Positions 1-7,415 of a stretch of 8,476 nucleotides of DNA are shown here, piece by piece (the first letter of the stretch is position 1; the number at the start of each line of letters is the position of its first letter). Source of the DNA: Cyclobacteriaceae bacterium (GTDB taxonomy: Bacteria; Bacteroidota; Bacteroidia; Cytophagales; Cyclobacteriaceae); the NCBI GenBank assembly GCA_013140395.1, contig JABFSY010000488.1:1-8476 (forward strand), given 5' to 3'. Position numbers and translations under genes: made by a program. The notes beneath the pieces are model-generated. The model was not told the origin of the DNA, did not search any database, and saw only the letters and a list, made by a program, of their open reading frames with translations.

Positions 1-46
1 TTTCATACTACATCGAATGCGCGGGCGAAGTTAGGGAAATTTACGA

Positions 47-79
47 TGTGCGAATTACGAAATACGATTCGTAGCTTTG
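47..79 (+). promoter_or_regulatory. Possible Bacteroidota-type promoter for kbl
   Basis: TAGCTTTG at 72-79 matches the TAnnTTTG -7 element of Bacteroidota promoters. A weak -33-like TGTG lies at 47-50, 21 nt upstream, in place of the usual TTTG. Transcription would begin near 84-86 and leave a leader of about 18 nt before the ATG at 103, which agrees with that start codon and not with the ATG at 46. It is a motif match only, with a poor -33 box. Confidence 0.3.
56..73. repeat. Small acga-rich repeat with 6-bp inverted arms
   Basis: TACGAA (56-61) and TTCGTA (68-73) are perfect reverse complements around a 6-nt loop. The surrounding stretch from 43 to 67 contains ACGA three times (43, 57, 64). 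Low-complexity acgaatta-like sequence of this kind is, to my recollection, common between genes in Cytophagales genomes. It overlaps the possible kbl promoter. Whether it folds or acts is unknown. Confidence 0.4.
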
Positions 80-102
80 CCGGTAACTTAAAGATCATTT
101 CT

Positions 103-1299
103 ATGTACAAAACGCTCCAACCCGTTCTGGAAAAAGAGTTAAACACTATTCGTGAAGCCGGACTATTCAAAAAGGAACGCATCATCACCACGCCACAGGC
201 GGCAGACATCAAAACCACAGATGGCCGTGAAGTAGTTAATTTTTGCGCAAATAATTACTTGGGTTTATCCTCACATCCTCGAGTGATTGAGGCTGCCAAA
301 AGAGCTATTGATACACACGGTTTTGGGATGTCTTCTGTTCGGTTTATTTGTGGCACACAAGACATCCACAAAGAGTTGGAGAAAAAGATTTCTGAATTTT
401 TAGGCACCGAAGATACCATTTTGTATGCAGCTGCTTTTGACGCCAATGGCGGGGTATTCGAACCTCTTTTTGGCGAACAAGATGCCATTATCTCCGATGA
501 ATTGAACCATGCGTCTATCATTGACGGGGTGCGCCTTTGCAAGGCGATGCGTTACCGCTACAAACATAATGACATGAGCGATTTGAAAACTCAATTGGAT
601 GACGCGCGGAAAGCAGGTGCCAAACAAATTATCATTGTGACCGATGGCGCTTTCTCGATGGATGGAACAATTGCACAACTTGACAAGATTTGTGATCTGG
701 CTGATAAGTATGAGGCGCTCGTCATGACGGATGAATGTCATTCTTCCGGATTCATTGGAAAAACAGGGCGCGGAGTACCTGAGTACCGTGGTGTGATGGA
801 TCGTGTTGATATCATAACGGGTACGCTTGGCAAGGCATTGGGTGGCGCATCAGGTGGATTCACTTCCGGTAAGAAAGAAATCATTGAACTCCTTCGTCAA
901 CGGTCCAGACCATACCTTTTCTCCAATACACTAGCTCCATCTATTGTGGGCGCATCGATCGAAGTTTTTAACATGCTATCTGAAACTACGGCTTTGCGAG
1001 ATAAACTGGAGTCTAATACGAAATATTTTCGCGAGGAGATGACCAGTGCAGGATTTGATATTAAACCAGGTGTACACCCCATCGTACCGATTATGTTGTA
1101 TGAAGCACCGTTGGCTCAAAAGTTTGCTGAAAAATTACTAGAAAAGGGGATTTATGTAATTGGATTCTTTTTTCCAGTAGTTGCAAAGGGGAAGGCAAGA
1201 ATTCGTGTTCAAATTTCGGCTGGTCACGAAAAGCATCATCTCGACAAAGCGATAAAAGCGTTTACAGAAGTGGGAAAAGAACTTGGCGTGATAAAGTAG
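103..1299 (+). CDS. kbl: Glycine C-acetyltransferase (2-amino-3-ketobutyrate CoA ligase)
   Basis: A cytosolic PLP enzyme of the alpha-oxoamine synthase family. It interconverts 2-amino-3-ketobutyrate plus CoA with glycine plus acetyl-CoA, the second step of threonine breakdown after threonine dehydrogenase. From the ATG at 103 the protein has 398 residues, the same length as E. coli Kbl, and it aligns with that protein from end to end. The family residues fall at the E. coli numbers: His136 (NHASIIDG), Asp210 and His213 (DECHSSGF) and the Schiff-base Lys244 ([14 protein letters not shown]). An in-frame ATG at 46 would add 19 residues from repeat-like leader DNA and is not favoured. No threonine dehydrogenase gene is visible, though one could lie upstream of the window. 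The frame is open to the window edge, but the N-terminus is clearly family-like. The gene converges on the caspase gene with 18 bp between stop codons. Serine palmitoyltransferase, a relative, is less likely given the close match to Kbl. Confidence 0.96.
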   Translation: MYKTLQPVLEKELNTIREAGLFKKERIITTPQAADIKTTDGREVVNFCANNYLGLSSHPRVIEAAKRAIDTHGFGMSSVRFICGTQDIHKELEKKISEFLGTEDTILYAAAFDANGGVFEPLFGEQDAIISDELNHASIIDGVRLCKAMRYRYKHNDMSDLKTQLDDARKAGAKQIIIVTDGAFSMDGTIAQLDKICDLADKYEALVMTDECHSSGFIGKTGRGVPEYRGVMDRVDIITGTLGKALGGASGGFTSGKKEIIELLRQRSRPYLFSNTLAPSIVGASIEVFNMLSETTALRDKLESNTKYFREEMTSAGFDIKPGVHPIVPIMLYEAPLAQKFAEKLLEKGIYVIGFFFPVVAKGKARIRVQISAGHEKHHLDKAIKAFTEVGKELGVIK

Positions 1300-1317
1300 G
1301 GGCATTTAACTAGTTTT

Positions 1318-4300
1318 TTAATTCCCAATGACTACCGGAAAATCCTGGCCACGTGAAAACGTGTAGGGATACTGTGGCTTGCCTTTCAGTTTGCGGGTCC
1401 ATTCAGGGACCTGATCATCCAGGTATGACTTCAATTCATAGATCGTCACCTTTCCGTCTTTGGGTGCTCCATCTGCCTCACCCTGCAGGCCCTTGATCAA
1501 AAGATAGGTGAAAAGTCCATGCCCCAGTTCTGCGAACTCGGTGGCAAACTGATCGCTTCCCGCTGACGCCATCACGTGAATACTGGCACTTCGAGAGAGT
1601 TGCGCAATTGCCTTTTCCTCAGCGGCTCCTCTTGTGGCCAATAGTTCTACAGAGCCTCCTGATTGACAAGCATCCATCACGATCAATTGCTTGAGTGCCT
1701 GAATATTTTTAAATTTTTCCTGGATCAAAGATCCTTCGATCGCTTCGCGTTGCAAGGAACTCACGTCATAAAGCCGCAAGCTCTCCGATGGAATAAAGAA
1801 GAACCGATCATCCACCATACTCCCATGGCCGGCATAATAAAAAATAAAAACATCGTCTGGTCGAATCTTTGCGGCTAGCTCGTCAAGCTTGCTGAGGATC
1901 GCGCTACGGCTAGCTTGTTCGTCATATAGCGTATGAACCTCCATATTTTTGTATAACTGCGTCCCTTTCTCATCAACCACTTTTTCAAAAGATTCTGCAT
2001 CTGGCTTGGCGTAGTTGAGCACCATTCGTGGATTTTTGTATTGATTGATTCCCACGGCTAGCAAATAGCAGGTGCTTGTTCGACCTGTTTGCTCAGAAAA
2101 CAATTCTACAGAGTTGGGATCAGACTCGATTCTGTCTTTATTGTTTGCTATTGCTGAAAATACATTCGTCCCACCTACAAGAATGACCTTCTGTCGATAG
2201 GTAGTCGATTGCCCTTTCCCGTTTGGCAAATTCTTTCCAGAAGGATCCAATGTCACCGATTTACCATTGTGAAACAACTTCAATTGTTCTACGCCCGCAC
2301 CATTGTCAATGATCTTTATGAACACATCTGCGTAGCCAAGTTCACTGCTTTGCATGGCAGCTACTTTGATCGTTGGAGGAGGTGATTTTTGTAACTTCCC
2401 TTGTATGCCCATGGAGCCATCATCCCCTCCCCTGGTTTGAAAAATTTTGAGTAGTAAATCCGGCCGATTGAAATCCGTAAAGAATTGATCCACTGAATAG
2501 GTTTTCAATCCGTCTACAAAGTGAATGTATTGGCGCGCTTTTTCGGTGCCGTTAAAGTATCCACTGGGGTTTTTTACCATCCAGTCCTTTTCACCAAAAT
2601 GTATGTGTTCAAAAAATTCCTTTCCAGAAGCCAGGTCCCAGAATTTTGTAACCCCATCCAAACTGTGACTAATCAACATCTTCTCATCTGCTGTTAATTG
2701 TAAACTGGTCACTTCAGCTTGGTGCCCTTGAAAGGTTTGAGTGACCTTTGAGTCAGCTACATTCCATTTTCGAATAACACGATCTGCCCCGGCACTAAAA
2801 ATATTTGTCTCCGCGAGGTTGTAAATGGCGGCATGCACTGCTCCCTGGTGAGCGGTCAACTTCTTTTCTGTAAGCCCGGTGGCAATGTCCCACGAGCGAA
2901 CAGAACCATCCCAACTCGCGGTCAATAATCGCTTTCCATCTTTCGATAACTGTAAAGAAGAGATCACATCCGTGTGACCCTCAAACGTTCTGATGATCTT
3001 CTGGGTATCAACTTCCCTCATTTGAAGTCGATCCGTCCCTTCCTTTAATGTTGCTGTGAAAACATACAAATCGTTTCGGCTAAACAATGATTGATAAGCA
3101 GACCCCTCAGCTAACTTAAAATAATGAAGACGCCTGCCATTTACTGCGGAATGAATTTTGAGCGTACCATCCCAACTACTACTGATGATTTGACTTTCGT
3201 CACTACTAAAGTGAATATCAAAAATAGGATCATCGTAAGACTTAATTGTCAATAGCGTATCTCCTTTTTCCGCGTTCCACAAAATGATTTTCCCGTCACC
3301 TCCGCCTGTCAATAATTTTTTTCCATCGCGGCTATACTGATAGCACAACGCGGCTTTCTCATGCCCTACATATTCCATCGCGGTTTTTCCGGACGCAATG
3401 TCCCAGCGCTTAAGTTTATTACCGAATTTGCCTTTCAGCAACGTTTTACTATCCGGACTCAGTAACAAATTGTTTTTGTATCGAATATATTTGGCAATGT
3501 AAGAGTCCCAATAGGAGTTGGGATCATAGCTAAGCCCCCCTTTGTCGCGTTGGTTCAGAAAACCAGAAAGTTCACCTACTTTTTTCCCGGTGGCCACATC
3601 ATACATCAACACAATATTGTTGTCACATGCAATCAACAATCGTTTCCCATCCGCAGTGAAACTTGCCTGGTTCAATTCCGCCTTGATGTCAGGGATAATT
3701 GTTCGTAGCGAATCGCCCTTTACCGCATCAAAAATAGTCACCATTTTCTCGCCACACAGTGCCATTCGTTTGCCATCCCTGCTATAAACAGCAGAGCGCA
3801 AATCACTTGACTTCTTTTGATAGGTCAGTACTTTCTTTCCAGTGGTTAGATCATACTTTGCTACCTCGTCATTGTTGGAAGCCTTTAACAGATACTTACT
3901 ATCTGGTGTAAAATTCACATCGCTATAACAGCCTCCACAAGAGGAGTGAAGTTCCGATTGATTAAACGTCCATGCCTTTTGCCAATTTGACGTGCGGTAA
4001 ACATTGACTGTGAATCCATCTTCGCCCACCGCCAACCATTCGCCACTAGGACTAACTGCAACGTGAATGAGCCCCCCCGAACCGGCATAGCCGTCTGCGT
4101 CAAATTCTTTCACCAATTTCTTGGTTGTTAAATCCCAGGCCCGCGCTTTTTGCCCAAAGCCGACTGTTATAAAAAATTTTCCGTTGGGATCAAATGCTAC
4201 ATCCGTTATCCGCTCTTCGTCCGGTTTCACGGTACTCATTTCTTTTCCTGTTTTTACTTCCCAAATTTTTGCCGTGCCATCTCCATTTGCCGTGATGAGG

Positions 4301-4557
4301 TATTTTCCGTCTTTGCTGAATTCCAAATTGTTGACTGAGGCTTGATGACCCAAAAAACTTCGCACCTCTCTACCACTACTCAACTCCCAGAGCTTTGCGG
4401 ATTTATCTCTACTGCCAGTCGCAACATAGTTGCTATCGGGGCTGATCGCCACTGAAAGAACTGCTAACTCATGTCCTTTTTGAATGACCGTTTCTATTGA
4501 TTGACTAACTGCTGAGGCAACCAGTCCGATGAAAAATAAAAGAAAAAAATACCTCAT
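1318..4557 (-). CDS. Exported WD40-repeat caspase-family (C14) protein
   Basis: A predicted exported cysteine protease of 1079 residues. Residues 1-19 (M-R, then a hydrophobic FFLLFFIGL core ending ASAVS) look like a type I signal peptide without a lipobox. Residues about 27-650 hold 14 WD40-like blades, many with the SPDGKxLLTxSxDGxxxxWD pattern, split after the seventh by a 30-residue insertion, so probably two seven-bladed propellers. A linker with a W-x-V-x-x-P-x-GYF motif (from Trp659) and NRPDLL follows, then an Ig-like segment (about 726-821) and the caspase domain (about 828-1075). The catalytic pair is present: His911 in YYAGHG and Cys964 in DACQSGG. Asp962 before Ala-Cys suggests a basic P1 preference, as in metacaspases and orthocaspases. 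A CGGC at 207-210 could form a disulfide. The ATG at 4557 is preferred over an in-frame TTG at 4581, since the longer form pushes a polar stretch ahead of the signal. It is the last gene after cdaA and the DUF1648 gene. Substrate and role are unknown. Confidence 0.9.
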   Translation of the reverse strand: MRYFFLLFFIGLVASAVSQSIETVIQKGHELAVLSVAISPDSNYVATGSRDKSAKLWELSSGREVRSFLGHQASVNNLEFSKDGKYLITANGDGTAKIWEVKTGKEMSTVKPDEERITDVAFDPNGKFFITVGFGQKARAWDLTTKKLVKEFDADGYAGSGGLIHVAVSPSGEWLAVGEDGFTVNVYRTSNWQKAWTFNQSELHSSCGGCYSDVNFTPDSKYLLKASNNDEVAKYDLTTGKKVLTYQKKSSDLRSAVYSRDGKRMALCGEKMVTIFDAVKGDSLRTIIPDIKAELNQASFTADGKRLLIACDNNIVLMYDVATGKKVGELSGFLNQRDKGGLSYDPNSYWDSYIAKYIRYKNNLLLSPDSKTLLKGKFGNKLKRWDIASGKTAMEYVGHEKAALCYQYSRDGKKLLTGGGDGKIILWNAEKGDTLLTIKSYDDPIFDIHFSSDESQIISSSWDGTLKIHSAVNGRRLHYFKLAEGSAYQSLFSRNDLYVFTATLKEGTDRLQMREVDTQKIIRTFEGHTDVISSLQLSKDGKRLLTASWDGSVRSWDIATGLTEKKLTAHQGAVHAAIYNLAETNIFSAGADRVIRKWNVADSKVTQTFQGHQAEVTSLQLTADEKMLISHSLDGVTKFWDLASGKEFFEHIHFGEKDWMVKNPSGYFNGTEKARQYIHFVDGLKTYSVDQFFTDFNRPDLLLKIFQTRGGDDGSMGIQGKLQKSPPPTIKVAAMQSSELGYADVFIKIIDNGAGVEQLKLFHNGKSVTLDPSGKNLPNGKGQSTTYRQKVILVGGTNVFSAIANNKDRIESDPNSVELFSEQTGRTSTCYLLAVGINQYKNPRMVLNYAKPDAESFEKVVDEKGTQLYKNMEVHTLYDEQASRSAILSKLDELAAKIRPDDVFIFYYAGHGSMVDDRFFFIPSESLRLYDVSSLQREAIEGSLIQEKFKNIQALKQLIVMDACQSGGSVELLATRGAAEEKAIAQLSRSASIHVMASAGSDQFATEFAELGHGLFTYLLIKGLQGEADGAPKDGKVTIYELKSYLDDQVPEWTRKLKGKPQYPYTFSRGQDFPVVIGN

Positions 4558-4581
4558 GGAAATGTAAGAAAGATGATTCAA

Positions 4582-5076
4582 CTACTTGATTGAGTAGCCG
4601 CGATACAAATAATATCCTGCAGATCCCAAAACCAAAAGCAAACTTATCGGTAAAAATAACCATCCCAAGCCTTCAGAATTTCCTCGCGCGTTTTGAATGA
4701 CCATGTGGATTAAATAAAGTAACATACCTGTCACAATCAACTTTACTGCTCGCATTAATTTCACTGCATTCAAGTACTGCTGTTCGTGATTTTCTGGAGT
4801 TATCGTCACGGGATAATTCATCAACATCGGAAATCGAACGGCTAAAGTAGTAAGACCATAAACTGCTATGCCCACCGAAGCCAACAACAAAATAGACCAT
4901 TTCCCTCCACTCCCATCGGCAGTACCACTCGCATTGAAATGTGTTGGGATAGTCTCTGGAAGACTGGAGTAACTTGTTGCTGTTAACACAATAATTGCTA
5001 AAACAAACAAAAATGAAAAGGTTTCACTTATCCAATCAGCAACCGTAAGTTTTATGTTGACATTGGGCCTTTTCAT
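4582..5076 (-). CDS. DUF1648-domain integral membrane protein
   Basis: A 164-residue membrane protein. The N-terminal part has the DUF1648 signature: LPETIPTHFNASGTADG (39-55) followed by Lys59, between the first two membrane spans. Four hydrophobic segments are visible at about 17-35, 61-80, 108-127 and 138-157. DUF1648 is also the N-terminal domain of SdpI, the immunity protein against the Bacillus SDP toxin, but this protein lacks the longer SdpI C-terminal part, so an immunity role should not be assumed. The ATG is 4 nt after the cdaA stop, and the stop at 4582 is 24 nt before the caspase ATG, so the three genes are very probably cotranscribed. An AGGAGGT inside the end of cdaA (5097-5091) lies 14 nt upstream, rather far for a ribosome site. 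The biochemical function is unknown. Confidence 0.85.
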   Translation of the reverse strand: MKRPNVNIKLTVADWISETFSFLFVLAIIVLTATSYSSLPETIPTHFNASGTADGSGGKWSILLLASVGIAVYGLTTLAVRFPMLMNYPVTITPENHEQQYLNAVKLMRAVKLIVTGMLLYLIHMVIQNARGNSEGLGWLFLPISLLLVLGSAGYYLYRGYSIK

Positions 5077-5080
5077 TTAC

Positions 5081-5944
5081 TTACGCTTTTACCTCCTGTG
5101 ATTCGGTGGGCTCCGGCTCGGTATGGACTTCCTCCCACGTCTTCGGCTCTGAATTATGTAAATACTCCAATATCTTTTGCTCTACTTGCTTCAGCTTTAA
5201 CCCTCGGATATATTTTCCATTTCGCGCTAATATCAAACGCCCTGTTTCTTCTGAAATCGCCAGGACTAATGTGTCCGTTGCCTCGCTCATTCCAATAGCC
5301 GAGCGATGTCGTAGTCCAAAATGAGAGGGTAAATGATCATTCTCACTCACTGGTAGTACACAGCGTGCAGCCTTTATACGTCCCTTATAAATAATAACTG
5401 CGCCATCATGCAAAGGGCTCTGTTTATTAAATATCGACAAGAGTAACCTTTTGTTCACCACCGAACCTAATGGGTCGCCTGTCTCTGCATAAAATTTCAA
5501 TTCCATGTCGCGTGAGAAAACAATGAGTGCCCCGGTCCGCGTTGCCTTTAATGTCTTTACGGCTTCAATCAATTGATGCACATCGAAATCATCATGGTAG
5601 TCACTTCGCCAGTTAGCCAGTGTTTTCAAGATGCTTCCACGATTGATTTCTGTTGTTCGGCCAATCAACAATAAGAACTTTCGAATCTCCGGCTGAAATA
5701 AAATAATCATAGCCAATACGCCTACCCCCATAAACTGCCCCAGTATGGTGGCCAGCAATTCCATTTGTGCTGCGCGAACAATCAGGTAGACCAAGTAAAG
5801 GGCTAATATGCCCAGGAAAATATTTACCGCAATACTCCCCCGAATCAGCTTATAAATTTGGTATAATAGAATAGCCACGAGGCCAACGTCCACCACGTCC
5901 ACCCAGCTGATATCTAAAAAACCGATTTTATATGCGAGCAGCAT
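5081..5944 (-). CDS. cdaA: Diadenylate cyclase, CdaA type (c-di-AMP synthase)
   Basis: A membrane-bound enzyme that condenses two ATP into cyclic di-AMP, a second messenger for potassium, osmotic and cell-wall homeostasis in well-studied bacteria. The 287-residue protein has three N-terminal membrane spans (about 17-34, 37-57 and 66-85), then the DAC domain (about 100-255) with the catalytic DGA motif at 180-182 (in SPLHDGA) and the RHR motif at 212-214 (GLRHRSAIG), followed by SEETG at 231-235. Both signature motifs are intact, so it should be active. The N-terminus starts, as in CdaA proteins, shortly before WVDVVDVGLVA, which supports the ATG at 5944. The tail after about residue 265 is acidic and rich in Glu, Pro and Thr. 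In Firmicutes cdaA is followed by cdaR (YbbR) and glmM; neither is here. Instead folP lies upstream and a DUF1648 gene 4 nt downstream. The folP-cdaA order is, as I recall, common in Bacteroidota. Confidence 0.95.
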   Translation of the reverse strand: MLLAYKIGFLDISWVDVVDVGLVAILLYQIYKLIRGSIAVNIFLGILALYLVYLIVRAAQMELLATILGQFMGVGVLAMIILFQPEIRKFLLLIGRTTEINRGSILKTLANWRSDYHDDFDVHQLIEAVKTLKATRTGALIVFSRDMELKFYAETGDPLGSVVNKRLLLSIFNKQSPLHDGAVIIYKGRIKAARCVLPVSENDHLPSHFGLRHRSAIGMSEATDTLVLAISEETGRLILARNGKYIRGLKLKQVEQKILEYLHNSEPKTWEEVHTEPEPTESQEVKA

Positions 5945-5950
5945 CTAAGG

Positions 5951-5958
5951 CAAAGTTA
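5951..5958 (-). promoter_or_regulatory. TAnnTTTG-like -7 element before cdaA
   Basis: The reverse strand reads TAACTTTG here, an exact match to the Bacteroidota -7 consensus, 6 nt before the cdaA ATG. No TTTG is found 19-21 nt further upstream, and the implied start site would almost coincide with the start codon, giving a leaderless mRNA. It may be a chance match; cdaA may instead be read from folP. Confidence 0.2.
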
Positions 5959-5974
5959 AGAAAATGCAGACAAT

Positions 5975-6021
5975 GGTCGATAGTCTATAGACGATGGACA
6001 ATCGGCTATGGACTATTGACC
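5975..6021. repeat. Palindromic ctatRgac/atggac repeat between folP and cdaA
   Basis: GGTCGATAGTC (5975-5985) and GACTATTGACC (6011-6021) form an inverted repeat with 10 of 11 bases paired, 25 nt apart. Between them lie a perfect 10-bp palindrome, GTCTATAGAC (5983-5992), and a CGAT/ATCG pair (5992-5995 and 6001-6004). The unit CTATRGAC occurs twice. The element covers the last codons and stop codon of folP. It could form a hairpin in the folP-cdaA transcript. No T-run follows, so it is not a standard terminator. Confidence 0.6.
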
Positions 6022-6860
6022 CTGCCTACCAGCTTGATCACCTCCACCGCCTCTTTTACATCATGCACGCGTAAAATGCTCGCACCTTTCATCAATGCAA
6101 TGGAGTGTAAGGCAGTTGTGCCATTGAGCGCGTGTTCAGCAGTTGTACCAAGTGTTCGCCAAATCATTGATTTTCGAGAGAGGCCGACCACGAGAGGCTT
6201 ACCGAGTAGCAGTAGGTGGTCTACGTGATTCAGTAATTCAAAATTCTGTTCGATTGTTTTAGCAAACCCAAAACCCGGATCGATTAAAACATCTTTGATT
6301 CCGGCCTGATGGAATTGGCTTATCTTTTCATGGAAGTAGGTGACAACTTCTAGCAACAGATCTTGGTAGTGGGCATGTTGCTTCATCGTCTGAGGGTTCC
6401 CTTTCATGTGCATGGCCAGATATGGAACTTTCATTGCCGCTACCGTAGGCACCATCTCAACGTCCAATTCTCCGGCAGAAATATCATTGACCAACGAAGC
6501 GCCAGCTTCTACGGCTCGCTTTGCCACGATAGATCGGAAGGTATCAATTGAAATGATGGCTTGAGGAAATTGTTTTGAAATCAACTCGATGGCCGGAATC
6601 ACTCGGTACATTTCTTCGTCTATCGAAATATCGGTTGCACCGGGACGGGACGAATACCCGCCCACGTCAATAAAATCAGCTCCTTCCAGCAGCATCTTCT
6701 CTGCCTGATTCAAAATTGAGGTGGGTGATTGATAGCGGCTGCCATCAAAGAAACTATCGGGTGTTACATTCAGTATGCCCATTACCTTAGGCACGGACAG
6801 ATCAATTAGCCTGCCCTGAATATTCAGCGTTTTGTTGACCGAAAATAATTTACTTTGCAT
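6006..6860 (-). CDS. folP: Dihydropteroate synthase
   Basis: The cytosolic enzyme that joins p-aminobenzoate to 6-hydroxymethyl-dihydropterin diphosphate, giving dihydropteroate in folate synthesis; it is the sulfonamide target. The 284-residue protein is a full-length TIM-barrel DHPS with its motifs in order: MGILNVTPDSFFDG (27-40), DVGGYSSRPGA (65-75), DTF (106-108), NDISAG (125-130), DPGFGFAKT (194-202), the SRK substrate loop (228-230) and RVHDV (264-268). The Gly-Gly-Tyr-Ser-Ser form of the second motif replaces the GESTRPG of Proteobacteria. The ATG at 6860 fits the family N-terminus; a longer reading to 6947 would run antisense into the DUF1599 gene and has no family similarity. The last residues (VNSP) and the stop codon are encoded by a palindromic repeat. 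The gene starts 12 bp from the divergent DUF1599 gene, and cdaA follows after 61 bp. Confidence 0.96.
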   Translation of the reverse strand: MQSKLFSVNKTLNIQGRLIDLSVPKVMGILNVTPDSFFDGSRYQSPTSILNQAEKMLLEGADFIDVGGYSSRPGATDISIDEEMYRVIPAIELISKQFPQAIISIDTFRSIVAKRAVEAGASLVNDISAGELDVEMVPTVAAMKVPYLAMHMKGNPQTMKQHAHYQDLLLEVVTYFHEKISQFHQAGIKDVLIDPGFGFAKTIEQNFELLNHVDHLLLLGKPLVVGLSRKSMIWRTLGTTAEHALNGTTALHSIALMKGASILRVHDVKEAVEVIKLVGRVNSP

Positions 6861-6872
6861 CACTTCTGCTCT

Positions 6873-7415
6873 ATGAACGAAAAAACCCTGCACGAATATA
6901 AAGAGGTGATGGCCACCTGCAAAACGCTGTTTGCCAAGAAGACCCATGATTATGGCACAGCCTGGCGTATTTTGAGACTACCCTCCATCACCGACCAAAT
7001 TTACATCAAAGCTCAACGCATTCGCAGTATCCAAGACAAGGGGGTGCAAAAGGTAGAAGATCCTATCAAAGATGAGTTCATTGGCATCATCAATTACTGC
7101 CTCATTGCGTTGATTCAAATCCGCCTGAAGGAGTCAGATAAGCTCGATTTAACTTTTGCTGAATTGGAGCCCCTGTATGACGCAGCCGCAGAAGAGACGT
7201 TTCACTTGCTACAAAACAAAAATCACGACTATGATGAAGCATGGCGCGAAATGCGTGTGAGTTCAATGACTGATATTGTATTGATGAAACTTCTCCGCGT
7301 AAAGCAAATCGAAGATAACAAGGGCAAAACATTAGCGAGCGAGGGCATTCAAGCCAATTATCAAGATATGATCAACTACGCGGTGTTTTGTATGATTAAG
7401 CTGAAAGAGAATTGA
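6873..7415 (+). CDS. DUF1599 family protein with two tandem domain copies
   Basis: A 180-residue, probably cytosolic and mostly helical protein. It consists of two copies of the DUF1599 domain, at about 12-85 and 101-178. Each has HDY, AWR, a following Arg, S-x-TD and a Lys/Arg pair (25-49 and 118-142), and each ends in a G/D-x-INY helix (FIGIINY at 69-75; QDMINY at 164-169). I recall the family being called nucleotide modification associated domain 1 (Nmad1), but no catalytic activity is established to my knowledge. The protein is full length compared with other Bacteroidota members. ATG 6873 fits the family start; a TTG at 6855 lies inside the folP start region and is unlikely. The promoter must lie largely within folP, because only 12 bp separate the start codons. 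The following regulator gene begins directly after its stop codon, in the same frame. Confidence 0.88.
   Translation: MNEKTLHEYKEVMATCKTLFAKKTHDYGTAWRILRLPSITDQIYIKAQRIRSIQDKGVQKVEDPIKDEFIGIINYCLIALIQIRLKESDKLDLTFAELEPLYDAAAEETFHLLQNKNHDYDEAWREMRVSSMTDIVLMKLLRVKQIEDNKGKTLASEGIQANYQDMINYAVFCMIKLKEN

Noticed and set aside
46..102. In-frame ATG that would lengthen Kbl by 19 residues
   Set aside because: The extension comes from repeat-like DNA, has no family match, and the 398-residue form from 103 places all PLP-site residues at their E. coli numbers.
400..741. Antisense open frame of 113 codons inside kbl
   Set aside because: It is opposite a strongly conserved enzyme gene, has no recognisable domain and is best explained as a shadow frame.
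1300..1320. Possible bidirectional terminator between kbl and the caspase gene
   Set aside because: There is only an 8-bp AACTAGTT palindrome beside a short T-run; no GC-rich stem is present in the 18-bp gap.
1318..4557. WD40-caspase as part of an anti-phage defence island
   Set aside because: It has a signal peptide, sits among housekeeping genes, and no nucleic-acid sensor, gasdermin or other defence partner is nearby.
4558..4581. TTG start giving the caspase protein 8 more residues
   Set aside because: The ATG at 4557 gives a better signal peptide (Met-Arg then a hydrophobic core); a TTG one base from the previous stop is less likely.
4582..5076. DUF1648 protein as an SdpI-type toxin immunity protein
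   Set aside because: Only the N-terminal DUF1648 part is shared; the SdpI C-terminal region and any toxin gene are missing here.
5091..5097. AGGAGGT on the reverse strand before the DUF1648 gene as a ribosome site
   Set aside because: It is 14 nt from the ATG, too far for normal use, lies in cdaA codons for Gln-Glu-Val, and Bacteroidota rarely depend on such sites.
6861..6947. N-terminal extension of folP by 29 residues
   Set aside because: It is antisense to the DUF1599 gene and unlike any DHPS N-terminus; the ATG at 6860 fits the family.
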